Source of the DNA: a virus
IMG/VR virus record: IMGVR_UViG_3300037488_000914
Span: 1 to 24,421 of that record
Length of the DNA stretch: 24,421 bases
Reading direction: 5' to 3' (one strand)
Shown: positions 6,380 through 13,410 of the stretch, in pieces
How positions within the stretch are numbered: position 1 is the first letter of the stretch
Layout: each line of letters begins with the position of its first letter
Position numbers and translations under genes: made by a program
Notes under the pieces: generated by a model
What the model was told of the DNA's origin: nothing
Databases searched by the model: none
Seen by the model: only the letters and a program-made list of their open reading frames with translations

Positions 6380-6745
6380 TTGTTTTTTTATTTGGTTGGC
6401 GATCTCTATTTTTTCTTTCCACGTCATACATTTGGTATGATAATCGGCCAAAGCATCATATGGTAATAACCGTCGACCGACCCGTTTTGGATCTTTAAGC
6501 GCCTCTAAACTAGCATTTATTAACGCTTGATGATATTTTTCTTCTTCTGGATCAGGAAGTATATTAGATTCTGTTTTATCGTCGGTATATTCAATCACAT
6601 ATAAATTTGTTATTAGACTTTGAATTCGATAATCTAATACTTCTGATAAAGCATGAAGTACTTCTGATAAAGTATGAAGTTTCCATATAAAACAAGAAAG
6701 TTTTTCCAAAAATTTAATTTTTAATTTCCATATAAGATTTTTCAT
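6374..6745 (-). CDS. Hypothetical protein with an internal 21-bp duplication
   Basis: A protein of 123 residues that I do not recognise. The N-terminal ~22 residues are basic and hydrophobic (Trp/Leu/Lys-rich). A heptad-like repeat HTLSEVLHALSEVL follows and is encoded by the tandem repeat at 6638-6679. The C-terminal half is acidic, then polar, with EEEKYHQALINASLEAL and a Lys-rich end. It probably contains a short coiled coil. An AAGGAT SD precedes the ATG. It is last in a leftward group with the gene at 6755 (9 nt apart) and the deaminase. Confidence 0.6.
   Translation of the reverse strand: MKNLIWKLKIKFLEKLSCFIWKLHTLSEVLHALSEVLDYRIQSLITNLYVIEYTDDKTESNILPDPEEEKYHQALINASLEALKDPKRVGRRLLPYDALADYHTKCMTWKEKIEIANQIKKQL
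6638..6679. repeat. 21-bp tandem duplication
   Basis: Two adjacent 21-nt units (6638-6658 and 6659-6679) differ at one position (GCATG versus GTATG). The repeat is in frame and adds one LSEVLHA heptad to the encoded protein. Confidence 0.85.
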
Positions 6746-6754
6746 ATAGTATCC

Positions 6755-7114
6755 TTATAGTTTACAACTACGCATATCCATGTAATACTTCATGTAACCT
6801 TCAGACTTGCCTACGATAGCTTGCATCAGATCGCCCCAAGCTCGCCAAGAGAAAGCTACGATATAACCATCATCAAACACAAAACAATTATCATTACAAA
6901 AATCTTCGGCAAATGTGCCGACCATATTTTTTTCTTCAATAACCTTACGAATTTCTTGTAATCTTGGCCGAAGAAAATCGTTAAAACCATCTACATATTC
7001 TTCCCATGTAGGGTTTGTATCATCACCACCAGGAAGAACTATATACTTCTCATCATCTATGTTTGGATATTGATCTGGCGCAATCTTACACGGCATGTTA
7101 GTATTTTTTACCAA
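6755..7114 (-). CDS. Conserved hypothetical protein
   Basis: A protein of 119 residues. The C-terminal half is distinctive: VGTFAEDFCNDNCFVFDDG, then VAFSWRAWGDLMQAIVGKSEGYMKYYM. I recall this pattern from short conserved proteins of phages and bacteria whose function is unknown. It is rich in acidic and aromatic residues, has no membrane segment and is probably cytoplasmic. An alternative start is Met-7 (MPCKI). Its first 17 nt overlap the 3' end of the deaminase gene, so it is probably translated from the same message driven by the promoter at 7693-7721. Confidence 0.6.
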   Translation of the reverse strand: MVKNTNMPCKIAPDQYPNIDDEKYIVLPGGDDTNPTWEEYVDGFNDFLRPRLQEIRKVIEEKNMVGTFAEDFCNDNCFVFDDGYIVAFSWRAWGDLMQAIVGKSEGYMKYYMDMRSCKL

Positions 7115-7679
7115 TTTTTTGATATAATTTGAATGGCTCTAACGCTCTTTTAGTTCTTCCGAATTTAGGAATGTGTTGTAATTTTTTATTATCTTTAGCA
7201 ACTTTCCATAGAAAATCGCCAATATGAGATATGGTATTTTCTCTTGCGATAAAATATTTTGGACACTCATCAAAACCCACTGCTTCGGCATCCTCACGAG
7301 TTGCCGCAGAATAAACTTCTTTGATTCCAGACCAATAAATAGCCCCAAAACATTGTATACACGGTTCACAGCTTGAATATAATATTAAATCGTATTGAGA
7401 AAGATCGTGAGTTCCAAATTTTTTCTCGGCTCTTCTGATGGCATTAATTTCTGCATGGGCAGTAGAATCACATTGGTCGATGACGTTGTTATAACCCAAT
7501 GTAATTATTGTACCATTTCCATTAGCAATAACAGCACCGAAAGGTCCACCACCATGTTTAACGTTTTCAATAGCAATATCAATAGACAATTTCATTAAGT
7601 TATCAGAATATAAGGTTTTTTCCTTGGGTATAAGGTTTGTTATATAGTCTGGTATATCTTTTTTGAAGAAAGAAAACAT
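7098..7679 (-). CDS. Guanine-deaminase-like enzyme (CDA fold)
   Basis: A zinc-dependent purine/pyrimidine deaminase of 193 residues. The zinc site is HAE (75-77, with Glu-77 as proton shuttle) and SSCEPCIQC (102-110, with Cys-107 and Cys-110). GGPFGAVI (44-51), GAIYWSGIKEVY (112-123) and EAVGFDE (132-138) resemble bacterial GuaD guanine deaminases (GGPFGAVI, GAIYWAR, AGFDD) rather than dCMP deaminase. The expected reaction is guanine to xanthine; other substrates are possible. The N-terminal ~28 residues extend beyond the usual family start, so Met-29 (MKLSIDIA) is an alternative start. Neither ATG has a good SD. A near-consensus sigma70 promoter (7693-7721) would place the RNA start only a few nt before the first ATG. 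Confidence 0.78.
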   Translation of the reverse strand: MFSFFKKDIPDYITNLIPKEKTLYSDNLMKLSIDIAIENVKHGGGPFGAVIANGNGTIITLGYNNVIDQCDSTAHAEINAIRRAEKKFGTHDLSQYDLILYSSCEPCIQCFGAIYWSGIKEVYSAATREDAEAVGFDECPKYFIARENTISHIGDFLWKVAKDNKKLQHIPKFGRTKRALEPFKLYQKIGKKY

Positions 7680-7692
7680 ATTAATTAATGCG

Positions 7693-7721
7693 ATGATATC
7701 AACAATTTAATAACCTGTCAA
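7693..7721 (-). promoter_or_regulatory. Near-consensus sigma70 promoter for the deaminase group
   Basis: On the minus strand there is a perfect TTGACA (7716-7721), a 17 bp spacer and TATCAT (7693-7698, one mismatch). It drives the deaminase and the two genes downstream. The predicted start is about 7 nt from the first ATG. Confidence 0.6.
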
Positions 7722-7735
7722 GACTTATTACTTAT

Positions 7736-7743
7736 AATAAATA
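7736..7743 (+). promoter_or_regulatory. Late-promoter-like AATAAATA for the fibre genes
   Basis: AATAAATA, one mismatch from TATAAATA, lies 27 nt before the first fibre-like ATG (7771), with an AAGG SD in between. The same AATAAATA variant precedes gp22, gp19 and gp18 here. Confidence 0.45.
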
Positions 7744-7770
7744 TAACGAGATTATTAAATAAGGTTCTAA

Positions 7771-8373
7771 ATGTCTGCACAACGACTAGGTTCAATATTA
7801 ACTAACATAACAGGCACGAGTGGTCAGATTTTGCGTGTTAATACGGCAGAAACTGGATTTGAATTTGTGTCTCCACCAGTAATGCCAGTTTATACAATCA
7901 CTAACGATACTACAGATCGTATCATAGACGCCAATAACTCAAATTTAGACGAATTGTCAGATGTGCTCAGTACACTAATTAAAGATGTTAATACAACTTA
8001 TATCGGCGCGGGGGGCATTTCCCCCTTTACTTGGTCGACGTCGGAGCAGACTTGGCCATTTGAGAAAGGGCCAAGTGGCGAAACCCTATATGCTAAAGAA
8101 ATTAGTTTAGGAGCCTTGCCAAATAGCGGAGAAAAAGATGTCGCTCATGGTATAAGCAATTTTAATGCTGGTGATGACACGTTTTTCCTCAACGTTCACA
8201 TGAGAGTAAGTTCAACTGTTTGTAGACCCCTGCCATATTGTTTAGTCGACAATTCACAACTATCTGGCCAAATTTGGGTTGGCATCTATAGCACGTATAT
8301 TTTTATTCTCGATGCCGTAAATTATTCATCGTATACTGCGGTTGCACGAATTATATACAAAAAAAGTGGTTAA
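7771..8373 (+). CDS. Fibre/adhesin-like structural protein, paralog 1 of 3
   Basis: A protein of 200 residues. The N-terminal block (QRLGSILTNITGTSGQILRV and on to ETGFEFV) resembles short modules common in phage tail fibres, where GTSGQVL-type strands precede a distal domain. TITNDTTDRIIDAN, WSTSEQTWPFEK, a LPNSGEKDVAHGISNFNAGD segment and the C-terminal IYKKSG are shared with the next two genes. The LPN...VAHGI segment is typical of C-terminal fibre domains. The region just before IYKKSG differs most from the paralogs (VCRPLPYCLVDN). Host recognition or a decoration role is inferred. The gene is on the plus strand, opposite to the head and tail module. Confidence 0.6.
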   Translation: MSAQRLGSILTNITGTSGQILRVNTAETGFEFVSPPVMPVYTITNDTTDRIIDANNSNLDELSDVLSTLIKDVNTTYIGAGGISPFTWSTSEQTWPFEKGPSGETLYAKEISLGALPNSGEKDVAHGISNFNAGDDTFFLNVHMRVSSTVCRPLPYCLVDNSQLSGQIWVGIYSTYIFILDAVNYSSYTAVARIIYKKSG

Positions 8374-8392
8374 TTTTAAACAAAGGTAATTC

Positions 8393-8986
8393 ATGGCCGC
8401 GCAACGATTAGGTTCTATATTAACGAATGTAACTGGTACTAGTAAACAAGTGCTCCGAGTTAATGCAGCTGAAACCGGTTTCGAATTTGTATCGACTGGT
8501 AGTTTACCAACATATACAATTACAAACGATACAACAGATCGCATTATCGATGCCAATGATGTAACGTTAGATAAATTTTCAGACGTTCTTTGCACAACAA
8601 TCAAAGATATTGGTACAGTATATAGTGGAGGTGGCGTAAGTACATTCCAATGGTCTACTTCAGAACAAGTTTGGCCTTTTGAAAAAGCCAGTGGTGGGGC
8701 AACTCTCTACTGTAAAGAAGTAAATTTTGGCACACTACCGAACGCAACAACCAAAAACGTAGCACACGGAATTAGCAATTTTAACGCCGGTGACGATTTA
8801 TTTTTTATGAACGTTATTCGCAAAGTAAGCACAACACGATATATACAAATTCCATGTCCAAGACCAGATAATATGGCCTATCAAGCTTACGCAGGGGTGG
8901 ACAGCACAAACATTAATATCTGGAATGGATACGACATGTCTTCTGATACAGCTATTGTTAGACTTATATACAAAAAAAGTGGTTAA
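8393..8986 (+). CDS. Fibre/adhesin-like structural protein, paralog 2 of 3
   Basis: A protein of 197 residues, a close paralog of its neighbours. Conserved blocks are residues 3-33 (QRLGSIL to EFV), 41-55 (YTITNDTTDRIIDAN), 85-98 (FQWSTSEQVWPFEK), 114-131 (TLPNATTKNVAHGISNFN) and the IYKKSG end (192-197). Residues 145-180 are divergent (STTRYIQIPCPRPDN). It starts 19 nt after paralog 1, behind a leader with an AAAGG SD that is nearly the same as the leader of paralog 3. This suggests that gene and spacer were duplicated together. There is no signal peptide or membrane segment. Confidence 0.6.
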   Translation: MAAQRLGSILTNVTGTSKQVLRVNAAETGFEFVSTGSLPTYTITNDTTDRIIDANDVTLDKFSDVLCTTIKDIGTVYSGGGVSTFQWSTSEQVWPFEKASGGATLYCKEVNFGTLPNATTKNVAHGISNFNAGDDLFFMNVIRKVSTTRYIQIPCPRPDNMAYQAYAGVDSTNINIWNGYDMSSDTAIVRLIYKKSG

Positions 8987-9006
8987 TTTTTAAACAAAGG
9001 TAATTC

Positions 9007-9603
9007 ATGTCTGCTCAGAGATTAGGTTCAATACTTTCCAATGTTACAGGAACCAGTAAACAAGTATTTCGTGTTAATACAAGCGAGACTGGATTTGAAT
9101 TAGTCACGCCTGCCACTCTGCCAACCTATACTGTAACCAACGATACTACAGACCGTATCATAGATGCCAATAATGTTAATATTGATAAAGCTTCAGATGT
9201 TCTTAGTACGTTGGTTAAAGATGTAACAGCCATTTATAATGGAACGAGTGGATCGTCGACATTTCAATGGTCAACCAGCGAACAAGTGTGGCCTTTTGAG
9301 AAGGCATCTGACGGTAGTACATTATACGCTAAGCAGATTAATTTTGGCAGTTTGCCCAACAACGGTCAAAAAAATGTTGCTCATGGTATAAGTAATTTTA
9401 ACCCAGGCAATGATACATTTTTTATGCACGTTTTACGAAAAGTTAATTCAATATATTTTATACCAATACCATCAGCAAGATGTGATAATATTGTTATTCA
9501 AATACAGGCAGAAATAAATGGAGCAAATGTAGCCATTTATGATGGTTATGATGCATCGGCGCAATCTGCAATCTTTAGAGTAATATATAAGAAAAGCGGA
9601 TAA
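9007..9603 (+). CDS. Fibre/adhesin-like structural protein, paralog 3 of 3
   Basis: A protein of 198 residues with the same block order as paralogs 1 and 2: QRLGSILSNVTGTSKQV, TVTNDTTDRIIDAN, FQWSTSEQVWPFEK, a LPNNGQKNVAHGISNFN segment, and IYKKSG. Like the others it is most different near residues 145-185 (SIYFIPIPSARCDN and IYDGYDASAQ). By eye it is closer to paralog 2 than to paralog 1 in the middle region. It begins 20 nt after paralog 2 and is followed by hairpins and a terminator at 9602-9660, so it closes the rightward unit. All three may form hetero- or homotrimers; that is inference. Confidence 0.6.
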   Translation: MSAQRLGSILSNVTGTSKQVFRVNTSETGFELVTPATLPTYTVTNDTTDRIIDANNVNIDKASDVLSTLVKDVTAIYNGTSGSSTFQWSTSEQVWPFEKASDGSTLYAKQINFGSLPNNGQKNVAHGISNFNPGNDTFFMHVLRKVNSIYFIPIPSARCDNIVIQIQAEINGANVAIYDGYDASAQSAIFRVIYKKSG

Positions 9604-9630
9604 CAACCTTGGGTTGTTGGTCGTCAACAA
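9602..9630 (+). promoter_or_regulatory. Two mutually exclusive hairpins after the fibre genes
   Basis: AACAACC (9602-9608) can pair with GGTTGTT (9612-9618). Alternatively TTGTTG (9614-9619) can pair with CAACAA (9625-9630). The two structures share bases, as in an attenuator-like switch, and begin at the stop codon of the third fibre gene. Confidence 0.35.
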
Positions 9631-9643
9631 ATTCGAAAACAAA

Positions 9644-9660
9644 GGGGGCATAAAGCCCCC
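9644..9660. terminator. Bidirectional intrinsic terminator between fibre genes and capsid gene
   Basis: GGGGGC (9644-9649) pairs with GCCCCC (9655-9660) over an ATAAA loop. On the minus strand the stem is followed by TTTGTTTTC, a good U-tract for ending the capsid transcript. The plus-strand tail (CTTGTC) is poorer. It lies between the convergent ends at 9603 and 9690 and is GC-rich in an AT-rich genome. Confidence 0.75.
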
Positions 9661-9689
9661 CTTGTCATTCATATGTTGAATTTATTATA

Positions 9690-10976
9690 TTATAACAAAT
9701 TCAAGACCTTAACACGTCTATAGTAAATATTAGTATTAACAGTTAGCGATCCATCGCTATTACCGTCAACATTACTAAACGGATTAGCCACAATTCCATA
9801 TCTGGTTTTGAAGCCGATCTTCGGTTGGAAGGTCGCAGGATCTAATGCTTTTACAAGCTGTAATGGAATGTAAGGACAATAGAAAATACCTGCATCATAG
9901 GCGTTTTTACCCTTATAACCAACCACGTAGAAATTATCATTGGTGGTGGAAACATAAGGATCGATATAAACATCTAAACGACCATTCAAACGACCGACAA
10001 AGGTATTACCAGTGTCGTCAACAGAGAGTTGGTCTTTCAGATGATCGCCGTAATCAAGTAAGCCAGCCATTGACAAGGCGCTCGCCACATCGCTAGATGT
10101 TAGCAATACATTGCCCTTTCCACGTCTGGTTTCTTTTGCGATTTGGTTAGCGTCGCGTTCAATCTGGAACATAAGTCCCTTGAACTTCTCAACCAACCAA
10201 CGACCATTCGAGTCAATATCTAAATCAAATGAACCAGGAACGGTTACATTATTCTGGGCACCAGCAACGGCGCACATATAGATAGTACGAATGACTTCGC
10301 GATTAATTTCGGCATTGATTTCAGCTGACAAGATGTTAGCTAACTCGGACTCGGCATCGAGGCCATGAATAGCTTTCAAATCTTGCTGTAATTCAACGGT
10401 GAATTCAGCTTTCAAAGCACGGGTCTTAGCAGTTACGCTAATACGATCAATCGAGAACGCCATTTCTGGAATAGCGGTCGGATTACCTAATTGCTCACCA
10501 ACTGCGGCAGCTAAACCACGACCGGTGTTTAACGCTGGATCATTTGGATCAAGCGGCAAAGTGTGGGTGCCAGTTCCCGAAAAAGCCGTATCAGCTTCCT
10601 TGAACAAGGCTTCTTGCCCGTTCTGTGCGCTATAACGACTCTTCAAGGCGAAAATCAACCCAACTGGAGCGTTCATCGGTTGTACACCGCAAAGATCAAA
10701 CGCGATCAGGTTAGGCATCATACGGCGGACCATGGCGATTAGCACTGGATCATATCCCTTCAAATTGGCATTACCGTTATAGGTAACCCCAGCGCCTACT
10801 TGGTTTTGGATCGTTTCCACTAGCATACCATCGGTGTTGGCTTCTCTCAACGCTTTTTCTTCGTTTTCAAGAAGGACAGCCGTGACCGCTTTGCGGAAAG
10901 GATCATTAATCTTCCCAATCTCAGGGCTATCTAATAGTTGGCCCCATTTCTTGGAAAGGTTGTCGATATTATACAT
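9690..10976 (-). CDS. 23: Major capsid protein (T4 gp23-like)
   Basis: A protein of 428 residues (T4 gp23 has 521). The signature PNLIAFDLCGVQPMNAPVG is nearly identical to the T4 segment PNLIAFDICGVQPMNSPTG. The N-terminal ~54 residues correspond to the scaffold-binding propeptide. LVE at 52-54, followed by Thr-55, fits the T4 prohead protease rule (Leu/Ile-x-Glu) and sits at the position of the T4 cleavage site; LLE (35-37) is another candidate. It forms the hexamers of the capsid. It starts 19 nt after the gp22 stop behind a strong AAGGAG SD, so it is translated from the gp22 message. A terminator follows at 9644-9660. A gp24-like vertex protein is not seen in this window. Confidence 0.95.
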   Translation of the reverse strand: MYNIDNLSKKWGQLLDSPEIGKINDPFRKAVTAVLLENEEKALREANTDGMLVETIQNQVGAGVTYNGNANLKGYDPVLIAMVRRMMPNLIAFDLCGVQPMNAPVGLIFALKSRYSAQNGQEALFKEADTAFSGTGTHTLPLDPNDPALNTGRGLAAAVGEQLGNPTAIPEMAFSIDRISVTAKTRALKAEFTVELQQDLKAIHGLDAESELANILSAEINAEINREVIRTIYMCAVAGAQNNVTVPGSFDLDIDSNGRWLVEKFKGLMFQIERDANQIAKETRRGKGNVLLTSSDVASALSMAGLLDYGDHLKDQLSVDDTGNTFVGRLNGRLDVYIDPYVSTTNDNFYVVGYKGKNAYDAGIFYCPYIPLQLVKALDPATFQPKIGFKTRYGIVANPFSNVDGNSDGSLTVNTNIYYRRVKVLNLL

Positions 10977-10995
10977 ATAAACTCCTTAAGTTTAA

Positions 10996-12357
10996 TTATT
11001 GTCTAATTTTTTTAATAACATTCAAATAAGAAGCCATGTTCTCATCAGCGAATTCTAATTTCTTTTCAACTTCCGGCTTCTTCTCGGCTACTTCTTCAAT
11101 CGGATCAGCTTTCTTTGCTTTCTGAGAAAAATAATTCTCTTTAATCACAGTTAGCTTTTCCTTGTAAGATTCATCATACTCTAAGCTTGAAGCCAACGAC
11201 TTCAATTTTTCAATTTCGGTATCTGCCAAACCTTCACAAATCTGTCTGAACGTCTCGGTCTTTTTATATTCATTTAGTTTCTTGTGTAGGGTCATGGTCT
11301 TCTTCGTTTGGTCGTTAAGATCTTTTTCAAGTTTTTCAACTTTAGAAGATAACGATTCAACCAAGTTTTCCTTACCCTTTGGAATCATAATATTATGAGT
11401 TTCAAATAGATTGCGAAGATCTGTTAAAAATTCTTCTGTAATTTCTGTGCGAAGTCCATGTTCAACAGAAAGTTTATTCTGTTCCATCCACTCTTCAACA
11501 ACATAGTCCATATAGCTATCAACCTTAGCAACGAGCTTTTCTTCAATCTTGGCCTTTGCAGCAACAAGACGATTGTTATATCGTTGTTTTAAAGTAGTAG
11601 CATATTGCACAACTTTCTCGCGTACAGCCGCTTCAAAAATTGTTCTTGCTTTCTTTTGGAAATCCTCGGTTAGAGTTTCGCCATTAAATAAAGCATTCAT
11701 GTGCTCTTCAATGTTCATAGTTGGCTTTGTTGCCTGAACACTCTCTTCTTGTTTTTCCACTTTCTCTTCTTCTTTCTCTTCCTTAGATTCTTTCTTTAGT
11801 TCTTCTTTTTCTTCTTCGTCTTCGTCTTCTTCTTCTTCTTTAACTTCTTCTTTTTCTTTCTTTACTTCGGCATCACACTCTTTGACTTCTTCTTTCTCTT
11901 TTTCTTCTTCTGACTCTTCTTCTTTTTCTTCGAGTTCCTCGTCGCCTTCTTCTTTTTCTTTATTTTCAAGTGCGGCGACTTCTTCATCGTCATCTAAGAA
12001 GATGTCTGATGCATCATTGATATCAAACTCTTTTTCTAGGTCATCAACTTCTGGAGCCGCAGCAGCATCATCAACCGCCGGTTCTTCCTTCGCCGCATCT
12101 TCCATATCAGCTTCTTTGACTTCCTCTTCTCCGTCCAATTCTTCTTTATCTTCTTCTTTCTCTTTCTTTTCTTCTTCCTCGGAGTCCTCTTCTTTGACTT
12201 CTTCCTTGTCAGAATCTTCGGGCATTTTGTCTGCTGCCTCGGCCTTTAGCTCTTTCTCTAGCTCCGCCTCTAATTTCTCAACATCTTTCTCATCGACTTT
12301 CTTCAACTCTGCGTCTTCTCTGAGAAGTTCACGAATCTTACTAATACGCTTTGCCAT
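10996..12357 (-). CDS. 22: Prohead core scaffold protein (gp22-like) with a long acidic N-terminal extension
   Basis: A protein of 453 residues, against about 269 for T4 gp22. The C-terminal ~240 residues, from MNIEEHMNALFNGE (about residue 214) onward, are helical and coiled-coil-like (LSSKVEKLEKDLNDQ; YLNVIKKIRQ at the end), as in gp22. Residues ~15-212 are low complexity, mostly Glu, Lys, Asp and Ala with long Glu runs. This extension resembles the very acidic T4 core protein gp67 in composition, so a gp67-gp22 fusion or replacement is possible. Scaffold proteins are cut by gp21 and leave the head. The position between gp21 and gp23 matches T4. A late-promoter-like site is at 12407-12414 and a GGAG SD precedes the ATG. 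Confidence 0.88.
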   Translation of the reverse strand: MAKRISKIRELLREDAELKKVDEKDVEKLEAELEKELKAEAADKMPEDSDKEEVKEEDSEEEEKKEKEEDKEELDGEEEVKEADMEDAAKEEPAVDDAAAAPEVDDLEKEFDINDASDIFLDDDEEVAALENKEKEEGDEELEEKEEESEEEKEKEEVKECDAEVKKEKEEVKEEEEDEDEEEKEELKKESKEEKEEEKVEKQEESVQATKPTMNIEEHMNALFNGETLTEDFQKKARTIFEAAVREKVVQYATTLKQRYNNRLVAAKAKIEEKLVAKVDSYMDYVVEEWMEQNKLSVEHGLRTEITEEFLTDLRNLFETHNIMIPKGKENLVESLSSKVEKLEKDLNDQTKKTMTLHKKLNEYKKTETFRQICEGLADTEIEKLKSLASSLEYDESYKEKLTVIKENYFSQKAKKADPIEEVAEKKPEVEKKLEFADENMASYLNVIKKIRQ

Positions 12358-12406
12358 TGTTAACTCCTAAAAAGATTAAAAACGAAAATATACAATTCGT
12401 TATAAC

Positions 12407-12414
12407 TATTTATT
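12407..12414 (-). promoter_or_regulatory. Late-promoter-like AATAAATA for gp22-gp23
   Basis: AATAAATA on the minus strand in the gap between gp21 and gp22, with a predicted leader of about 43 nt. It would drive high late expression of scaffold and capsid. Confidence 0.5.
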
Positions 12415-12421
12415 AAAGATA

Positions 12422-13084
12422 TTATTTTAACTCTATTTTTCTTAAGAAATCATTGAATATTCCTAAGACTTTTTCTTCAGTCTTAATTCTTTTGGCTGTA
12501 TTCAATTCTTTCTTATACTCTTCAATTTGTTTAGCTTTTATGATACCATTTTCATAGATCCATTCACGCGCTTCTAAAACACCTTCGACAAAGGCTTCAG
12601 GAGCACTTGGATCTGCAACGATATCAATAGCATTCAATTGAAAATCGTCTTGCACAGTTTTAATACCAGAACTATCTTCTTTCAAAGAACCTAAACCCCT
12701 TGAAGATACTCCTAATTTTACACCCTCATCTACTAAATTTTTAGCAATACGACCATATGGCGTATCCATCAACTTTGCTTTTCCATGAACCTCGCAACCA
12801 TCAATTCTCAATTCCTTAATCAAATGGCTAACTCTCTCTAAGTTAACTTGAGGGGTTTCCGGATGTCCAAGTTCGCCCATACCACGATTTTGTTTAATGT
12901 AATCGCGGTTATAATTTTCAACTTCGCGTTTCATTATGTCAACTGGATACACTCTATTGTTTCGGTTAGGTTTATCCGCTTGCATGAAAATACCAGCAAT
13001 GTAATAACACTTCTCTTTGGTCTTTTCATCTTCTTCTTTAATCAATTGAACAGACTCAATAAATTGTTCTGTGATTAATTTCAT
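12422..13084 (-). CDS. 21: Prohead core protease (gp21-like)
   Basis: A serine protease of the T4 gp21 / herpesvirus assemblin type, 220 residues (T4 gp21 has 212). It cuts scaffold and capsid proteins during head maturation. RNNRVYP (41-47), then GMGELGHPE (68-76) with the catalytic His-74, and LGVSSRGLGS (124-133) with the catalytic Ser (127 or 128) are clear. NAIDIVADPSAPEA (151-164) follows and includes conserved Asp residues. The start overlaps the previous gene's stop in an ATGA, so translation is coupled. The C-terminal 30 residues are Lys/Glu-rich and may be removed by self-cleavage. Confidence 0.93.
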   Translation of the reverse strand: MKLITEQFIESVQLIKEEDEKTKEKCYYIAGIFMQADKPNRNNRVYPVDIMKREVENYNRDYIKQNRGMGELGHPETPQVNLERVSHLIKELRIDGCEVHGKAKLMDTPYGRIAKNLVDEGVKLGVSSRGLGSLKEDSSGIKTVQDDFQLNAIDIVADPSAPEAFVEGVLEAREWIYENGIIKAKQIEEYKKELNTAKRIKTEEKVLGIFNDFLRKIELK

Positions 13085-13407
13085 ATGATTACTTCCTTTC
13101 CGTAATTAACCGCCTGTTCAAAATCTCGCATAACTCTTTTTTCATCGGCGTCTCTTGGAATATTTTGGAAACGCTTTATCAATTTATCAACAAGTTCCAT
13201 TTTGCGAAGCTGCAATTCTTCAATTTTATTCTTATTTTTATAAATTGTAATCATCAATTTTGATTGATCTGGCGACATTCGAAGCTTTAGTTCATAATCT
13301 TTAAAACGCTCTTCGGTCGAACTAAGTCCAATTCCATTATCTGGAATAGGGAAAAAGTGCAAATCCTTGCTCAATAGAAATTGAATGGCGTCTTTATTGT
13401 CAATCAT
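13081..13407 (-). CDS. Hypothetical small head-module protein
   Basis: A protein of 108 residues that I do not recognise. It opens MIDNKDAIQFLLSKDLHFFP, has a PDNGIGLSS turn and a beta-like LKLRMSPDQSKLMITIY stretch, then a charged helix (EELQLRKMELVDKLIKRF). It is coupled to gp21 downstream by ATGA overlap and follows the acidic gene upstream by 3 nt. The position just before gp21 is that of T4 gene 68 (prohead core). A core or protease-associated role is inferred from position only. Confidence 0.6.
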   Translation of the reverse strand: MIDNKDAIQFLLSKDLHFFPIPDNGIGLSSTEERFKDYELKLRMSPDQSKLMITIYKNKNKIEELQLRKMELVDKLIKRFQNIPRDADEKRVMRDFEQAVNYGKEVII

Positions 13408-13410
13408 ATA

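Noticed and set aside
11882-12370. Ser-rich 162-codon frame on the plus strand
   Set aside because: It is the antisense of the Glu/Lys-rich gp22 extension (GAA/GAG codons read as Ser/Phe codons) and has no independent support.
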